Below the pieces are notes generated by a model, which saw only the letters and a list, made by a program, of their open reading frames with translations, was not told the origin of the DNA and made no database searches. Shown piece after piece: positions 45,389 through 61,301 of a DNA stretch of 64,000 nt (positions are counted from its first letter, which is position 1; each line of letters starts with the position of its first letter). A program made the position numbers and the translations under genes. The stretch is from Sphingomonadales bacterium (GTDB lineage Bacteria > Pseudomonadota > Alphaproteobacteria > Sphingomonadales > Sphingomonadaceae). The DNA lies in the NCBI GenBank assembly GCA_027488785.1, contig JAIYAY010000025.1, forward strand, positions 62,001 to 126,000, given 5' to 3'.

Positions 45389-47206
45389 TTATTCCTCCCC
45401 CATCCGCAGCGCGGCGATAAACGCCTCCTGCGGGATGCTCACATTGCCATATTCCCGCATCCGTGCCTTGCCCTTTTTCTGCTTTTCCAGCAGCTTTTTC
45501 TTGCGGCTGATGTCGCCGCCATAGCATTTCGCGGTCACGTCTTTGCGCATCGCGGCGATGGTTTCGCGGGCGATGACTTTGCCGCCGATGGCCGCTTGCA
45601 CGGGGATTTTGAACAAATGGCGCGGGATCAGGTCTTTTAGCCGTTCGCACATGCCACGACCGCGCGATTCTGCGGTGCCGCGGTGGACGATCATGCTCAA
45701 CGCGTCGACCGGGTCGCCATTGACCATGATGCTCATCTTCACAAGATCGCCTTCGCGATGGCCGATCTGGTGATAATCGAACGAGGCATAGCCACGGCTG
45801 ATGCTCTTCAGCCGGTCGTAAAAGTCGAACACGACCTCGTTCAACGGTAATTCGTAGACGATCTGCGCGCGGCCACCAACATAGGTCAGTTGCTTTTGAA
45901 TGCCGCGCCGGTCTTGGCACAATTTCAAGATCGAGCCGAGATATTCATCGGGGCAGTAAATCGTCGCTTGGATCCATGGCTCCTGAATTTCGTCGATGCG
46001 GTTGACGTCGGGCATGTCGGCGGGGTTGTGCAGCTCCATCTCCCGCGCATCCTCGGTCTTGCTGCGGCTGAGCTTCAACTTATAGACCACCGACGGCGCG
46101 GTGGTGATAAGGTCTAGGTCAAATTCGCGCGTGAGGCGCTCTTGAATGATTTCCAAGTGGAGCAAACCCAAGAAGCCACAGCGGAAACCAAAGCCCAAGG
46201 CGGCGCTGCTTTCGGTTTCAAAGCTGAACGATGCGTCGTTGAGGCGCAGCTTGCTGATGCTTTCGCGGAGCTTTTCAAAGTCGGCGGCGTCGGTCGGGAA
46301 CAGGCCGCAAAATACGACGGGCTGCACTTCCTTAAACCCGGGGAGCGGTTCAGCGGCGGGGCGCTTTGCATCGGTAATGGTGTCGCCGACGCGGGTTTGC
46401 GCGACTTCCTTGATCTGCGCAGTGATGATGCCGACTTCGCCGGGGCCGATTTCGGAGAGTATCTCCAGCTTTGGCCGCATGCAGCCGACGCGATCGACCA
46501 AATGCTTTGTGCCCGCGGCCATGAACTGAATTTCTTGGCCCTTTTTGATGACGCCATCAATGACGCGGATCAGGATGACGACGCCCAAATAGGGGTCGTA
46601 CCAGCTGTCGACCAACATCGCCTTCAACGGCGCGTTGCGATCGCCCTTTGGCGGCGGGATGCGGGTGACGACGGCCTCCAGCACTTCATCGATGCCGATG
46701 CCCGATTTGGCGCTGGTCAGAACGGCGTCGTCGGCGGGCAGACCGATAATGTCCTCAATCTCGGCCTTGACCTTGTCGACTTCGGCGGCGGGCAAATCGA
46801 TCTTGTTGATGACGGGCACGATTTCATGGTCATGCTCAATCGATTGATAGACGTTGGCGAGCGTTTGCGCCTCCACCCCTTGCGCGGCGTCCACGACCAA
46901 AAGCGCGCCTTCGCAGGCGGCGAGGCTGCGGCTGACTTCATAAGCGAAGTCAACATGGCCGGGGGTGTCCATTAGGTTCAACTGATATGTAACGCCGTCT
47001 TTCGCGGTGTAATCTAGGCGGACGGTTTGCGCCTTAATGGTGATGCCGCGCTCTTTCTCAATGTCCATATTATCAAGGACTTGGCTCGTCATTTCGCGCG
47101 CAGTCAGCCCGCCGGTTTGTTGGATTAACCGGTCAGCCAGCGTCGACTTCCCATGGTCAATATGCGCGATAATGGAGAAATTACGGATGAGAGAAAGTTC
47201 GGTCAT
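45389..47206 (-). CDS. lepA: Elongation factor 4 (LepA)
   Basis: 605-residue ribosome-associated GTPase that promotes back-translocation or assembly of the 30S subunit. G1 AHIDHGKST, switch [17 protein letters not shown]4 [12 protein letters not shown]-like domains and the LepA-specific C-terminal domain ([30 protein letters not shown] seen in parts). ATG 47206 ([10 protein letters not shown]). It is divergent from rpoB. Confidence 0.97.
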   Translation of the reverse strand: MTELSLIRNFSIIAHIDHGKSTLADRLIQQTGGLTAREMTSQVLDNMDIEKERGITIKAQTVRLDYTAKDGVTYQLNLMDTPGHVDFAYEVSRSLAACEGALLVVDAAQGVEAQTLANVYQSIEHDHEIVPVINKIDLPAAEVDKVKAEIEDIIGLPADDAVLTSAKSGIGIDEVLEAVVTRIPPPKGDRNAPLKAMLVDSWYDPYLGVVILIRVIDGVIKKGQEIQFMAAGTKHLVDRVGCMRPKLEILSEIGPGEVGIITAQIKEVAQTRVGDTITDAKRPAAEPLPGFKEVQPVVFCGLFPTDAADFEKLRESISKLRLNDASFSFETESSAALGFGFRCGFLGLLHLEIIQERLTREFDLDLITTAPSVVYKLKLSRSKTEDAREMELHNPADMPDVNRIDEIQEPWIQATIYCPDEYLGSILKLCQDRRGIQKQLTYVGGRAQIVYELPLNEVVFDFYDRLKSISRGYASFDYHQIGHREGDLVKMSIMVNGDPVDALSMIVHRGTAESRGRGMCERLKDLIPRHLFKIPVQAAIGGKVIARETIAAMRKDVTAKCYGGDISRKKKLLEKQKKGKARMREYGNVSIPQEAFIAALRMGEE

Positions 47207-47657
47207 CCCGCGCCCCTAGCAGGGCCGCCCCGCCCCATCAAGCATGGCGGAACGCCTTTAAGTGGCATTGTGATATGGGGAGCGCGGGGGTGGGTTTATT
47301 GAAAAGGGACTATATTGGCGCATCGGCGCATCCACAATAACCGCCTACATAGGCCTCCACACCGCGATTTATGTGAAGCCTTAGTGTAACTTTTCGCGTG
47401 TCGATCGCCCCCTTTTTCTGGTTCAGGTCGGGCTTGACCCTTGAGAAGCTGCCGCCTATACGGCCCTCAACATCCAGCCCATCGGGAATGGCCTAGTCGT
47501 CGCGCAACTTGGCTAACGCATTGATGGATATGGGTTTTCACATACGCGAAACGGCTGCACGGCAGGACCCGATTCTTCGGGCCATTGCTATGTGGCCTTT
47601 TCTTGTCTGTGGAATAGCACGTCGCGACTGACATTTCTAACTGAGGCAAAGCACCTT
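47207..47657. other. Intergenic region between lepA and rpoB (divergent)
   Basis: 451 bases with no protein gene that I can support; rplJ/rplL, normally found just upstream of rpoB, are not here. Holds the rpoB promoter (47434-47462) and a roughly 190-base leader with a small CCCGA-TTCT-TCGGG hairpin (around 47570). Confidence 0.6.
47434..47462 (+). promoter_or_regulatory. Sigma70-type promoter of rpoBC
   Basis: TTGACC (47434-47439), exact 17-base spacer, TATACG (47457-47462). Discriminator GCCCTC is GC-rich. The hexamers and spacing are identical to the tRNA-Gln promoter at 8877-8905, consistent with growth-rate or stringent control. It leaves a leader of about 190 bases before rpoB. Confidence 0.75.
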
Positions 47658-50600
47658 ATGGCATCCCGTCCCGCTCCTGCGACCCTGTCGCGTCAAAAGC
47701 GTATCCGCAAAATCTTCGGTAACATCCATGAAGTTATCGACATGCCTAACCTCATCGAGGTTCAGCGCGAGAGCTATGAACAGTTCCTGCGTTCTGACCC
47801 GTCGATCGGTTATGTATCAGGCCTTGAAAAGACGCTGCGCAGCGTTTTCCCAGTTAAGGATTTTGCCGGAACTTCGGAACTCGACTTCGTCCATTACGAA
47901 CTCGAAGATCCCAAATTTGACGTTGAAGAATGCCGTCAGCGCGGGATTACTTACGCCGCGCAGATGAAGGTGACGTTGCGCCTGATCGTGTTTGAGGTTG
48001 ACCCAGACACCGAAGCCCGTTCGGTTCTCGATATTAAGGAGCAGGACGTGTATATGGGCGACATGCCGCTCATGACGCATAACGGCACCTTCTTCATCAA
48101 TGGCACAGAGCGCGTTATCGTCAGCCAGATGCACCGTTCGCCGGGCGTATTGTTCGACCATGACCGTGGCAAAACGCACAGCAGCGGCAAATATCTGTTT
48201 GCAGCGCGCGTCATTCCTTACCGTGGTTCGTGGCTCGACTTTGAATTCGACGCCAAGGACATCGTCAACGTTCGTATCGACCGTAAGCGCAAATTGCCGG
48301 TCACGACTTTACTCTATGCGCTGGGTCTGAATGACGAAGAAATCTTGGGCCATTTCTATGACCGCGTGACATTTGAACGTGGCAAGGGTGGATGGAAGAT
48401 TCCATTCAATGCGGAACATTGGCGCGCATCGAAGCCGATGTTTGACATTGTCGATGCCAAAACCGGCGAAGTTGTATTCCCAGCAGGTACAAAAATCACA
48501 CCGCGCGCGGCCAATAAGGCTGTGAAGGATGGCCTGGCCAGCCTGTTAATCCCGACCGAAGAAATCTTTGGCCGTTATTCGGCGTTCGATTTGATCGACG
48601 AGAAGACGGGGCGGATTTATGTTGAAGCGGGTGACGAAATCACCGCCGAAAACCTCGAAGCTTTGGACAAGGCAGGCATTGACAGCCTTGAACTGCTGGA
48701 CATCGACCATGTCATCACCGGCGCATGGATGCGCAATACGTTGAAGGCGGACAAGGCCGAAAACCGCGATATGGCGCTCGATGCCATTTACCGCGTTATG
48801 CGTCCTGGTGAACCACCAACGCGCGAGACCGCAGAAGCCTTATTTGCCGGGCTGTTCTTCGACGCAGACCGCTATGACCTCAGCGCGGTTGGCCGCGTGA
48901 AGCTCAACATGCGGTTAAACCTCGACGCCGAAGACACGCTGACGACCTTGCGGACGGAAGATATCCTCGCTGTGGTCAAGGAATTGGTAAACCTGAAGGA
49001 CGGCAAGGGCGAAATCGATGATATCGATAACCTCGGCAACCGTCGTGTCCGTTCGGTCGGCGAATTGCTGGAAAACCAGTATCGCGTTGGATTGCTTCGT
49101 ATGGAGCGCGCAGTGAAGGAGCGGATGAGCTCGGTTGATGTATCAACCGTGATGCCAAACGACCTGATCAACGCGAAGCCAGCGGTTGCTGCGGTGCGCG
49201 AATTCTTTGGTTCGTCGCAATTGTCGCAGTTTATGGATCAGACTAACCCGCTTTCGGAAGTCACTCACAAGCGCCGCGTTTCGGCACTTGGACCAGGTGG
49301 TTTGACCCGTGAGCGCGCCGGCTTTGAAGTCCGCGACGTTCACCCAACGCATTATGGCCGTATCTGCCCGATTGAAACGCCGGAAGGCCCGAATATCGGT
49401 CTGATCAACTCGCTCGCCAGCTTTAGCCGCGTGAACAAATATGGCTTTATCGAAACGCCGTATCGCAAGGTCGTGGACAATAAGGTCACGGACGACGTGG
49501 TGTATCTCTCCGCCATGGAAGAGCAAAAGAACACCATCGCCCAGGCGAACGCCGAATTGAACGCCGATGGCAGTTTCGCTGAAGAATTGATCTCCGCACG
49601 TGAAGCTGGCGAATTCTTGATGGCGCCGCGTGACCAAATTACGTTGATGGACGTTTCTCCAAAGCAGCTGGTTTCAGTTGCGGCATCGCTCATTCCGTTC
49701 CTGGAAAATGATGACGCGAACCGCGCATTGATGGGATCGAACATGCAACGTCAGGCCGTGCCTCTGCTGCGTGCAGAAGCGCCGTTTGTCGGCACGGGCA
49801 TGGAAGAGACAGTAGCACGCGATTCCGGCGCGGCCATCGCGGCCCGCCGCACAGGCATTGTCGACCAAGTCGATGCAACGCGTATCGTTGTTCGTGTAAC
49901 CGGTGATGTGGAGCCCGGCAAATCGGGCGTAGATATTTACACGCTGCAGAAATTCCAGCGTTCCAACCAGAACACCTGCATCAACCAGAAGCCTTTGGTG
50001 AAGGTTGGTGACGTGATTGAAGCTGGCGACATCATTGCCGACGGTCCGTCGACTGAGCTGGGTGAACTCGCATTGGGTAAGAACAGCCTCGTCGCGTTCA
50101 TGCCTTGGAATGGATATAACTACGAAGATTCGATCCTGATCTCCGAACGTATCGTGAAGGACGATGTCTTCACCTCGGTCCATATCGAAGAATTCGAAGT
50201 CATGGCCCGCGATACCAAACTTGGACCAGAAGACATCACCCGCGATATTCCAAACGTAGGGGAAGAAGCGCTTCGTAGCCTCGATGAAGCTGGCATTGTT
50301 TACATCGGTGCGGAAGTTCACCCTGGTGACATTCTCGTCGGTAAGATCACGCCAAAGGGCGAAAGCCCGATGACGCCAGAAGAAAAGCTGCTGCGCGCCA
50401 TCTTCGGTGAAAAGGCTAGCGACGTGCGCGACACCTCGCTGCGCCTCTCGCCCGGTGTTTCAGGTACGGTCGTTGAAGTCCGCGTCTTTAACCGTCACGG
50501 TATCGACAAAGACGAACGCGCCATGGCAATTGAACGTGAAGAAATCGAACGTCTTGCGAAGGACCGTGAGGACGAACGTTCGATTTTGAACCGCGCGACT

Positions 50601-51815
50601 TACAACCGCCTGAAAGAAATGCTCATTGGCCAGACTGCAGCCGCAGCACCAAAAGGCATCAAGAAGGGCGACAAAATCACTGAGGAAAATCTCAGCGAAG
50701 TCGAGCGTCATGAATGGTGGAAAATCGCCGTTGCCGACGACAAGGTCCAAGGCGACCTTGAAGCGGTCAAGGTGCAGTATGACGACGCCGTCAAGCTGAT
50801 CGTCGAGAAGTTCGAAGATCGTCGTGAGAAGCTGGAGCGTGGCGATGAGCTGGCACCTGGCGTACTCAAAATGGTTAAGGTCTTTGTCGCCGTGAAGCGT
50901 AAGCTGCAACCCGGTGACAAAATGGCCGGACGCCACGGGAACAAGGGTGTTATTTCACGGATCCTTCCGCAAGAAGACATGCCTTTCCTCGCCGATGGTA
51001 CGCCCGTTGACATCGTCCTCAACCCATTGGGTGTGCCGTCACGTATGAACGTGGGGCAGATTTTCGAAACCCATCTTGGCTGGGCTGCGCGTGGACTAGG
51101 GATGCAAATTGGTGAGGCTCTTGAAGAGTGGCGCCACGCAAACCCTAACCCCGAAGCAGCGGCACCGCCTGCCGTGGTGCGTGAACGTCTGGCTAAAGCT
51201 TATGGCGAAGAATATGCGGACGAGATTAAAAACCGCAGCGACGCCGACATTATTGAGCTTGCTGGCAATGTCATCACCGGCGTCCCAATGGGCACGCCAG
51301 TGTTCGACGGCGCACGTGAAGCCGATGTCACCAATATGCTTCAGCTTGCTGGACTTGATGGTTCGGGTCAATCCGACCTGTTCGACGGCCGCACCGGCGA
51401 CAAGTTCGACCGCAAGGTTACTGTCGGCATCATCTATATGTTGAAACTGCATCACCTTGTTGATGACAAGATCCACGCCCGTTCCATCGGTCCTTACAGC
51501 CTTGTCACGCAGCAGCCTTTGGGTGGTAAAGCGCAGTTCGGTGGTCAGCGTTTCGGAGAAATGGAATGCTGGGCACTGCAAGCTTATGGCGCCGCTTACA
51601 CCTTGCAGGAAATGCTCACGGTCAAATCTGATGACGTGATCGGTCGTACCAAAGTTTACGAAGCCATCGTCAAGGGTGACGACAGCTTTGACGCCGGCAT
51701 CCCGGAAAGCTTCAACGTTCTGGTCAAGGAAATGCGTTCATTGGGTCTTAATGTAGATTTGAAAACGCATGACTTAATCGCAGGTGACGAGGGCTTTGCC
51801 GAAGCAGCGGAATAA
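47658..51815 (+). CDS. rpoB: RNA polymerase beta subunit
   Basis: 1385-residue catalytic subunit. Unmistakable family sequence from [30 protein letters not shown] through the rifampicin region ([22 protein letters not shown]), the [15 protein letters not shown] block and the C-terminal [24 protein letters not shown] clamp segment (given in parts). The start at 47658 ([10 protein letters not shown]) is taken; the frame is open 22 codons further up but that extension is not conserved. First gene of rpoB-rpoC, 81 bases apart with a hairpin between. Confidence 0.98.
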   Translation: MASRPAPATLSRQKRIRKIFGNIHEVIDMPNLIEVQRESYEQFLRSDPSIGYVSGLEKTLRSVFPVKDFAGTSELDFVHYELEDPKFDVEECRQRGITYAAQMKVTLRLIVFEVDPDTEARSVLDIKEQDVYMGDMPLMTHNGTFFINGTERVIVSQMHRSPGVLFDHDRGKTHSSGKYLFAARVIPYRGSWLDFEFDAKDIVNVRIDRKRKLPVTTLLYALGLNDEEILGHFYDRVTFERGKGGWKIPFNAEHWRASKPMFDIVDAKTGEVVFPAGTKITPRAANKAVKDGLASLLIPTEEIFGRYSAFDLIDEKTGRIYVEAGDEITAENLEALDKAGIDSLELLDIDHVITGAWMRNTLKADKAENRDMALDAIYRVMRPGEPPTRETAEALFAGLFFDADRYDLSAVGRVKLNMRLNLDAEDTLTTLRTEDILAVVKELVNLKDGKGEIDDIDNLGNRRVRSVGELLENQYRVGLLRMERAVKERMSSVDVSTVMPNDLINAKPAVAAVREFFGSSQLSQFMDQTNPLSEVTHKRRVSALGPGGLTRERAGFEVRDVHPTHYGRICPIETPEGPNIGLINSLASFSRVNKYGFIETPYRKVVDNKVTDDVVYLSAMEEQKNTIAQANAELNADGSFAEELISAREAGEFLMAPRDQITLMDVSPKQLVSVAASLIPFLENDDANRALMGSNMQRQAVPLLRAEAPFVGTGMEETVARDSGAAIAARRTGIVDQVDATRIVVRVTGDVEPGKSGVDIYTLQKFQRSNQNTCINQKPLVKVGDVIEAGDIIADGPSTELGELALGKNSLVAFMPWNGYNYEDSILISERIVKDDVFTSVHIEEFEVMARDTKLGPEDITRDIPNVGEEALRSLDEAGIVYIGAEVHPGDILVGKITPKGESPMTPEEKLLRAIFGEKASDVRDTSLRLSPGVSGTVVEVRVFNRHGIDKDERAMAIEREEIERLAKDREDERSILNRATYNRLKEMLIGQTAAAAPKGIKKGDKITEENLSEVERHEWWKIAVADDKVQGDLEAVKVQYDDAVKLIVEKFEDRREKLERGDELAPGVLKMVKVFVAVKRKLQPGDKMAGRHGNKGVISRILPQEDMPFLADGTPVDIVLNPLGVPSRMNVGQIFETHLGWAARGLGMQIGEALEEWRHANPNPEAAAPPAVVRERLAKAYGEEYADEIKNRSDADIIELAGNVITGVPMGTPVFDGAREADVTNMLQLAGLDGSGQSDLFDGRTGDKFDRKVTVGIIYMLKLHHLVDDKIHARSIGPYSLVTQQPLGGKAQFGGQRFGEMECWALQAYGAAYTLQEMLTVKSDDVIGRTKVYEAIVKGDDSFDAGIPESFNVLVKEMRSLGLNVDLKTHDLIAGDEGFAEAAE

Positions 51816-51824
51816 AGCAGAGAT

Positions 51825-51844
51825 GGGCGGATTTCGGTCCGCCC
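51825..51844 (+). promoter_or_regulatory. Hairpin between rpoB and rpoC
   Basis: GGGCGGA (51825-51831), TTTCGG, TCCGCCC (51838-51844), 9 bases after the rpoB stop; no T run, so more likely an RNA processing or stability element than a full terminator. Confidence 0.55.
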
Positions 51845-51896
51845 CCTGCCCCCGCCTTTAGGTTTTCATGGGCACACGCCCAATGAGGAAAAGAAA

Positions 51897-56177
<4,281 letters not shown>

Positions 56178-56197
56178 ACTTCGCTTTTAAGACAAAC

Positions 56198-56233
56198 AAT
56201 AAACCCGCCGGAAGCAATTCCGGCGGGTTTATT
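56198..56233 (+). terminator. Strong terminator of rpoBC with a GCAA tetraloop
   Basis: A perfect 16-pair stem: AATAAACCCGCCGGAA (56198-56213), loop GCAA (GNRA type), TTCCGGCGGGTTTATT (56218-56233). Twenty bases after the rpoC stop. Its symmetric A/T ends could let it work in both directions. Confidence 0.9.
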
Positions 56234-56436
56234 ATTGGCTCGCTTTGTCTCCAATAATGTGGGTGTAAAGGCCTAAAATTTACCCGAAAACGACAGTTGC
56301 AAGCTGCATTTACGTTTCACAAACTGCCTTTGGGTACCCAATGCATGTCCCTGCGTAGATGCAGCGGTCAGGTCGAAATCCTGCCATGTCGGTTGCCGGC
56401 GCATAAGCCGCAAAACGGATTACAAAAGCGGCGTTG

Positions 56437-56763
56437 TTACCGGCCGTAACGCTCGTCCTCGATTTGATCGCGAATTTTTTTGGCTTTTTTGCAGGCATCT
56501 TTGTCGCCATCGGCACATCGCTTTTGAACTTTTTTCAGCTGCCGGGACAGCTTTCCTATCTTCTCCTCATGCTTGCGCATTTCGCGCCCGCGTTTCTGAT
56601 CGGATTCAGACTGGCTGGTCGTCAGGACGTCGGCGGTCTTGGACACAATTTTCACAGGTGCTCCAACAACATCCGTGACAACGCCTGTGACCGCGGACGC
56701 GACGCACCCTTGCAACAAAATCATGGGGGCAATCGCTAACACCAAACGCACATTCCGTCCCAA
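56437..56763 (-). CDS. Small predicted lipoprotein with charged helical tail
   Basis: About 108 residues. Lipobox LLQGC near the N-terminus, then ASAVTGVVTDVVGAPVKIV (weakly hydrophobic) and a Lys/Glu/Asp-rich likely coiled coil with two Cys (KRCADGDKDACKKAKKI) near the end. Not recognised. No ATG: TTG at 56763 is chosen because GGAAGGA lies about 6 bases upstream; TTG at 56784 or GTG at 56751 are alternatives. Downstream of galU on the same strand, so possibly the last gene of a five-gene run. Confidence 0.7.
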   Translation of the reverse strand: MGRNVRLVLAIAPMILLQGCVASAVTGVVTDVVGAPVKIVSKTADVLTTSQSESDQKRGREMRKHEEKIGKLSRQLKKVQKRCADGDKDACKKAKKIRDQIEDERYGR

Positions 56764-56785
56764 AATACATCCTTCCCGAAACAAT

Positions 56786-57655
56786 TTACTTCAGTAAATT
56801 CAATGCAATCGTTCGTACCTGCTCTGCCATATCTGGACGCTGCAAAGCGAGCGCTAAATTTGCTTCAATATATCCCACTTTTGATCCGCAGTCATAGCGC
56901 TTGCCGTTAAATGTCACGGCATTAAAGGGTTGCCGACCGATCATCTGTGCCATGGCGTCGGTTAGCTGGATTTCACCGCCTGCGCCTTTTTCCTGACCTT
57001 CAAGTATCCGCATAACCTCCGGCTGAAGGATATAGCGCCCAGATACGATTAAGTTGGACGGCGCATCCTCAACCTTTGGCTTTTCAACTAGGCCTAACAC
57101 TTCAGTCACCGCGCCATGCGCCGCGCCCGGCGCAATCACACCATAACTGGAAACATCATTACGCGGCACCTCAAGCACGCTGATGACGTTTCCGCCAATC
57201 TGATGATACGCATCAACCATCTGCTTCATGCAACCCGGCGATCCGTGCATAAACTCGTCGGGTAGGAAGATGGCAAAGGGTTCATCGCCGATGATGTCAC
57301 GCGCACACCAGATAGCGTGGCCAAGGCCCAAGGGCTCTTGCTGCCGAACATATACACAATTGCCAGGACTAAGCCGCGTGTTCGCCAAAACCGACACGTC
57401 TTTCCCGCGTGAGGTCATGGTATGCTCAAGCTCAAAAGCGATATCGAAATGATCCTCAATGACGCTTTTGCCGCGACCCGTAACAAAAATCATCTGCTCT
57501 ATGCCCGCCTCGCGGGCTTCATCCACCGCATATTGAATCAGCGGACTATCGACAATCGGCAGCATTTCTTTGGGAATGGCTTTCGTCGCGGGCAGGAAAC
57601 GGGTTCCCAATCCAGCAACAGGAAAAACCGCTTTACGAATAGGTTTATATGTCAT
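56786..57655 (-). CDS. galU: UTP--glucose-1-phosphate uridylyltransferase
   Basis: 289-residue nucleotidyltransferase making UDP-glucose for envelope polysaccharides. Nucleotide-binding GLGTRFLPATKAIPKEM (from residue 15), active-site region MIFVTGRGKSVIEDHFD, LGLGHAIWCARDIIGDEPFAI segment, VEKPK motif. Located 31 bases downstream of msrA. Confidence 0.96.
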   Translation of the reverse strand: MTYKPIRKAVFPVAGLGTRFLPATKAIPKEMLPIVDSPLIQYAVDEAREAGIEQMIFVTGRGKSVIEDHFDIAFELEHTMTSRGKDVSVLANTRLSPGNCVYVRQQEPLGLGHAIWCARDIIGDEPFAIFLPDEFMHGSPGCMKQMVDAYHQIGGNVISVLEVPRNDVSSYGVIAPGAAHGAVTEVLGLVEKPKVEDAPSNLIVSGRYILQPEVMRILEGQEKGAGGEIQLTDAMAQMIGRQPFNAVTFNGKRYDCGSKVGYIEANLALALQRPDMAEQVRTIALNLLK

Positions 57656-57686
57656 GATATCTGCTTAAAGTCCAAAGCAAGAAAGT

Positions 57687-58226
57687 CTATGCAGACTTGG
57701 AAATGCGCGCGGCAAATCCTTTTTTCAGCTTCGCCAATTTTGGTGGAATGACCGCGAGGCAATAAGGATTGCGCTGTCCCTCACCATCCCAATATTCTTG
57801 ATGATAATCTTCGGCAGGATACCAAGTGGCTGGCCCCTCAATTGTCGTCACAATAGGTGTGGGCCAATCGCCGGCGGCCTTTTTTATCCCCGCAATGGCC
57901 TCTTCGCGCTGTTCATCGGATAAGGGGAATATTGCCGAACGATATTGGGTCCCAATGTCATTACCCTGCCGATTGAGTTGTGTCGGATCATGTGTTGCAA
58001 AGAATATTTCGAGCAAATCGGCATAGCTTATAACATCCGTATCAAACGCGATGCGGATTGCCTCAGCATGCCCCGTATTTCCACCGCACACGTCTTTATA
58101 AGTCGGATCGACCATATGCCCGCCAATATAGCCGCTCACGACGCCGCTCACGCCGTTCAATTGACCAAAGACGGCTTCAGTGCACCAGAAACAACCTCCG
58201 GCAAAAATGGCTTCTTCTTGCGGCAT
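57687..58226 (-). CDS. msrA: Peptide-methionine (S)-S-oxide reductase MsrA
   Basis: 179-residue repair enzyme for oxidised methionine. GCFWC with catalytic Cys12; GHAEAIRIAFD motif; no cleavable signal, so cytoplasmic. Resolving cysteines other than Cys15 are few (GGCFWC, DVCGGN, PYC). It follows the RND pump gene by 9 bases and precedes galU, an unusual operon setting. Confidence 0.95.
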   Translation of the reverse strand: MPQEEAIFAGGCFWCTEAVFGQLNGVSGVVSGYIGGHMVDPTYKDVCGGNTGHAEAIRIAFDTDVISYADLLEIFFATHDPTQLNRQGNDIGTQYRSAIFPLSDEQREEAIAGIKKAAGDWPTPIVTTIEGPATWYPAEDYHQEYWDGEGQRNPYCLAVIPPKLAKLKKGFAARISKSA

Positions 58227-58235
58227 AATCTATCC

Positions 58236-61200
58236 TTAAACTTGGGCAGCATCTACGGCCTTCGCCGCATCCCCGCGCACCACCAGCAGATACATTGCAG
58301 GTGTGACAATACGTGATAGGAAAGTGGACGAAATCAACCCCCCAATCAACACGATTGCCAAGGGCCCATACAGGCTACCGCCGAATAAGGCGAGTGGCAT
58401 AAGGCCGCCTATGGCGGTCACGGACGTCAGCAAAACGGGTAGGAAGCGCACTTCGCCAGCTTTCTCAATCGCTTCACGCAAGCCAAGGCCGCGCTGTCGC
58501 AACTGCGTGGTGAAATCGACCAGCAATATGGAGTTTTTGATCTCGATCCCAACCAGCGCAATAAATCCAATGATCGCAAGGAAGGACAGATTATTGCCCG
58601 TAACCAGCAATGCGATAAGTCCGCCAAAGGTGCCCAAAGGAATAACCCCAGCGACAACCAAAGCTTCCTTAAACCGTCCAAATTCCGCCACCAAAATGGC
58701 GAATATGCTAAATAAGGCCACCACCACTACTGGGCCGAAGCCCGCGAAGGTGTCATTGATTTTCTCGGCCTCACCGCCGACCGCGATGGAATAGCCTGGC
58801 TTGAGTGGAATCTGCTCCATACGCTTTTTCGCATCCACATTCACCTTGGAGACGACAGCATCATTGGTGATCTGGGCGGTGACGCCAACATAGCGCTGTA
58901 GATTATATCGATAAATGGCGGCAGGCGTGGATTCCAAGGTCGGGTTTGAAATTTCCGCCAATTGCACCGCCTGCCCGCTTCGGTTCGACACATAAATCGA
59001 TTCCAGCGCCGAAACAGGCTGCGTGTCTGCAAGCGGCAAACGGACGACAACCGGGTAGCTGTCCCCTTCCGTGTCACGATAAGTACCGGCGCGCTCCCCA
59101 CTGAGCGCAAGCCTTATGGCTCGCCGCGCAGCCCCCGCAGGTACATCCAGCAACGCCGCTTTGGCATCATCAACGCGAACGTCCAAATCGACCTTATCGA
59201 ATGCGACGGGGTTGTTAATGTCTCTCGTGCCTGGGGTTTCGCGCAAAACTTGCTCCATTTGCCCGGCAAGGCGTTTTAGCTCGTCCTGATCGGGACCATA
59301 AACGCGAAATTCGACAGGGGCGTTGATAGGCGCGCCATTCTGAAACAGCACCAGCTTGATACGCGCACCAGATATCTGGTCCAATTGTGCGCGCAACCTG
59401 TCCACCATCGCCCGCGATTTTGCGCCTTGCCAATTGTCCATGATGGCAAGAATTTCTCCATGGGTTGGATTCTCTCCGCGCTGAAATACATTGTAGAAAA
59501 CCGGCGGATTGTAGCTACCGACATTTTCTGCACGCACTTTAATCGCAGGCTCGGTTTTCAAGATCGCAGACACTTGAGCGACAATGCGGCCCGTTTCAGC
59601 AACGCTCGCGCCCTGCTCAGCCTCGACCGTAACGCGGAAATAAGATGTATCGGCATTTGGAAACAGGCTGAACCCAAGGACCGGCACAAGCGCGAATGCC
59701 GCAGTTGTAACAATCAACGCGCCCCATACGGAGCGACGAGGCCGATCCAGCGCCCAATGGAGCATCGGGTGGTAAAAACGGTCAATCTTGCGCATCAACC
59801 ATTGCAATAATGGACTGCCATCCTCCGTCTCATCGCGTTTCAAGATTCGGCTTGCCAGAAACGGTACGATGGTAAGCGATACAATCATCGATGCTGTGAT
59901 CGTCGCGACAATGGTCCCAATGAAGCTTTGCGTGAATTTGCCTGCACCTTCGGGTAAAAAGAATAAGGGCAAAAAGGCGAAGACCAACACACCGGTCGAC
60001 CCCAACACCGCCATTGTAATCTCTTTGGTACCATCAATGGCCGCTTCGCTTCGGGTTTTCCCCATGCGTAAATGCCGGGCGATATTTTCGACCACAACAA
60101 TCGAGTCATCGACCAATAATCCCAATGTCAGGATGAAGCCCGCAACCACCAGCTGGCTGAGATTGAACCCATAAGCCGATATCGCCAGCAACCCCGATGC
60201 AATTGATAGCGGGATAGAAATCATCACGATAATCGATGCCCGCCAACCCAAGGGTAACAAAGTGATCAGCACGAGAAACAGCGCAATTACAAAGTCGCGC
60301 GCTAGCTCGTTCAAGCGTTTCCGAATATCCTTGCTTTGGTCGAACTGAATCACGGCCTGTATGTCGGGCGGCAACAATTCCTGTTGTCTTGCAAGCTCCT
60401 CGACTAACTGGTTCCGCAATTTAGTCGCATCGGTACCCTGTTTCTGATTGGCGCTAATGAAGACGGCGCGCTTGCCGTTGTGGCTGACCTTCGTGCGCTG
60501 TTCCGCCGCACTAATTTTCACGTCGGCGACATCTCCGACACGGATTATCGATCCGTCGTTGGTCCGGATCGGAAGATTACGAATTTTATCAATATCGCGA
60601 AACGCGCCGCCTGTTTCCACATTGAATCTGCGTGCACCGCTGATGACGGCACCAGCGGGAACATCCGCACCGCCAACACGGATTGCATCAACCACAACGC
60701 TGGCAGGCAATCGCAATTCGGCTAACCTGCCCGAATTGATTTCAACGCTGATTTCCGTTTGTGGCAGGCCGTAAATTTCTGCCTGTCGGACTTCCTTATA
60801 CCGCCCCAAAGCCTCGCTAACATCGCGGGCATACTTCTCCATCCGGTACCAGCTCGCACTATCGCTTAGCAGCGCTATTTGGAGAATAGACGCGTTTGTC
60901 GTGCGGATTTTTTCGAACTGCAGCGCCTGAAGATCTGCCGGAAGCTGGTTACGGATGGCCGTAACTTCGCGCACGGTGTCGTTGAAATATTGATCCGGAT
61001 CGCCAGACCAGTCAAACTCTGCCCGAATGACCGCATTACCGTCACTACTAGAAGATACGACACTTTGGACGTCCTCAAGACCCTGAACCAATTCTTCAAT
61101 CGGCTTCGTGATGGTTTGTTCAATCTCGGCCGCATCTGCCCCAGGCTGCGATGCCACAATTGACACAACAGGCATCGAAAAATGCGGATCAACCGCCCGC

Positions 61201-61298
61201 GGAACTTGCTGAAATGCAGAAAAGCCCAACGCACAGAGCAGCGTGAACAGCACAAGCGTAAGCTGCCATCTCCGAATTGCCAACTCCGCGATATGCAT
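58236..61298 (-). CDS. RND efflux transporter permease (HAE1/AcrB family), second pair
   Basis: 1020-residue inner-membrane pump with two six-TM halves and large periplasmic loops. Proton-relay aspartates Asp397-Asp398 in GLLVDDSIVVVENI; GIEIKNSILLVDF in the second half. Porter sequence VVSIVASQPGADAAEIEQTIT. Only distantly similar to the first pump in this window and more like MexF/VexF-type long-branch HAE1 proteins used for unknown substrates. Starts 3 bases after the adaptor stop. Confidence 0.93.
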   Translation of the reverse strand: MHIAELAIRRWQLTLVLFTLLCALGFSAFQQVPRAVDPHFSMPVVSIVASQPGADAAEIEQTITKPIEELVQGLEDVQSVVSSSSDGNAVIRAEFDWSGDPDQYFNDTVREVTAIRNQLPADLQALQFEKIRTTNASILQIALLSDSASWYRMEKYARDVSEALGRYKEVRQAEIYGLPQTEISVEINSGRLAELRLPASVVVDAIRVGGADVPAGAVISGARRFNVETGGAFRDIDKIRNLPIRTNDGSIIRVGDVADVKISAAEQRTKVSHNGKRAVFISANQKQGTDATKLRNQLVEELARQQELLPPDIQAVIQFDQSKDIRKRLNELARDFVIALFLVLITLLPLGWRASIIVMISIPLSIASGLLAISAYGFNLSQLVVAGFILTLGLLVDDSIVVVENIARHLRMGKTRSEAAIDGTKEITMAVLGSTGVLVFAFLPLFFLPEGAGKFTQSFIGTIVATITASMIVSLTIVPFLASRILKRDETEDGSPLLQWLMRKIDRFYHPMLHWALDRPRRSVWGALIVTTAAFALVPVLGFSLFPNADTSYFRVTVEAEQGASVAETGRIVAQVSAILKTEPAIKVRAENVGSYNPPVFYNVFQRGENPTHGEILAIMDNWQGAKSRAMVDRLRAQLDQISGARIKLVLFQNGAPINAPVEFRVYGPDQDELKRLAGQMEQVLRETPGTRDINNPVAFDKVDLDVRVDDAKAALLDVPAGAARRAIRLALSGERAGTYRDTEGDSYPVVVRLPLADTQPVSALESIYVSNRSGQAVQLAEISNPTLESTPAAIYRYNLQRYVGVTAQITNDAVVSKVNVDAKKRMEQIPLKPGYSIAVGGEAEKINDTFAGFGPVVVVALFSIFAILVAEFGRFKEALVVAGVIPLGTFGGLIALLVTGNNLSFLAIIGFIALVGIEIKNSILLVDFTTQLRQRGLGLREAIEKAGEVRFLPVLLTSVTAIGGLMPLALFGGSLYGPLAIVLIGGLISSTFLSRIVTPAMYLLVVRGDAAKAVDAAQV

Positions 61299-61301
61299 GG
61301 A

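Noticed and set aside
46142-46975. A 277-codon open frame on the plus strand inside lepA
   Set aside because: Antisense shadow of conserved LepA sequence; no Shine-Dalgarno and no recognisable protein.
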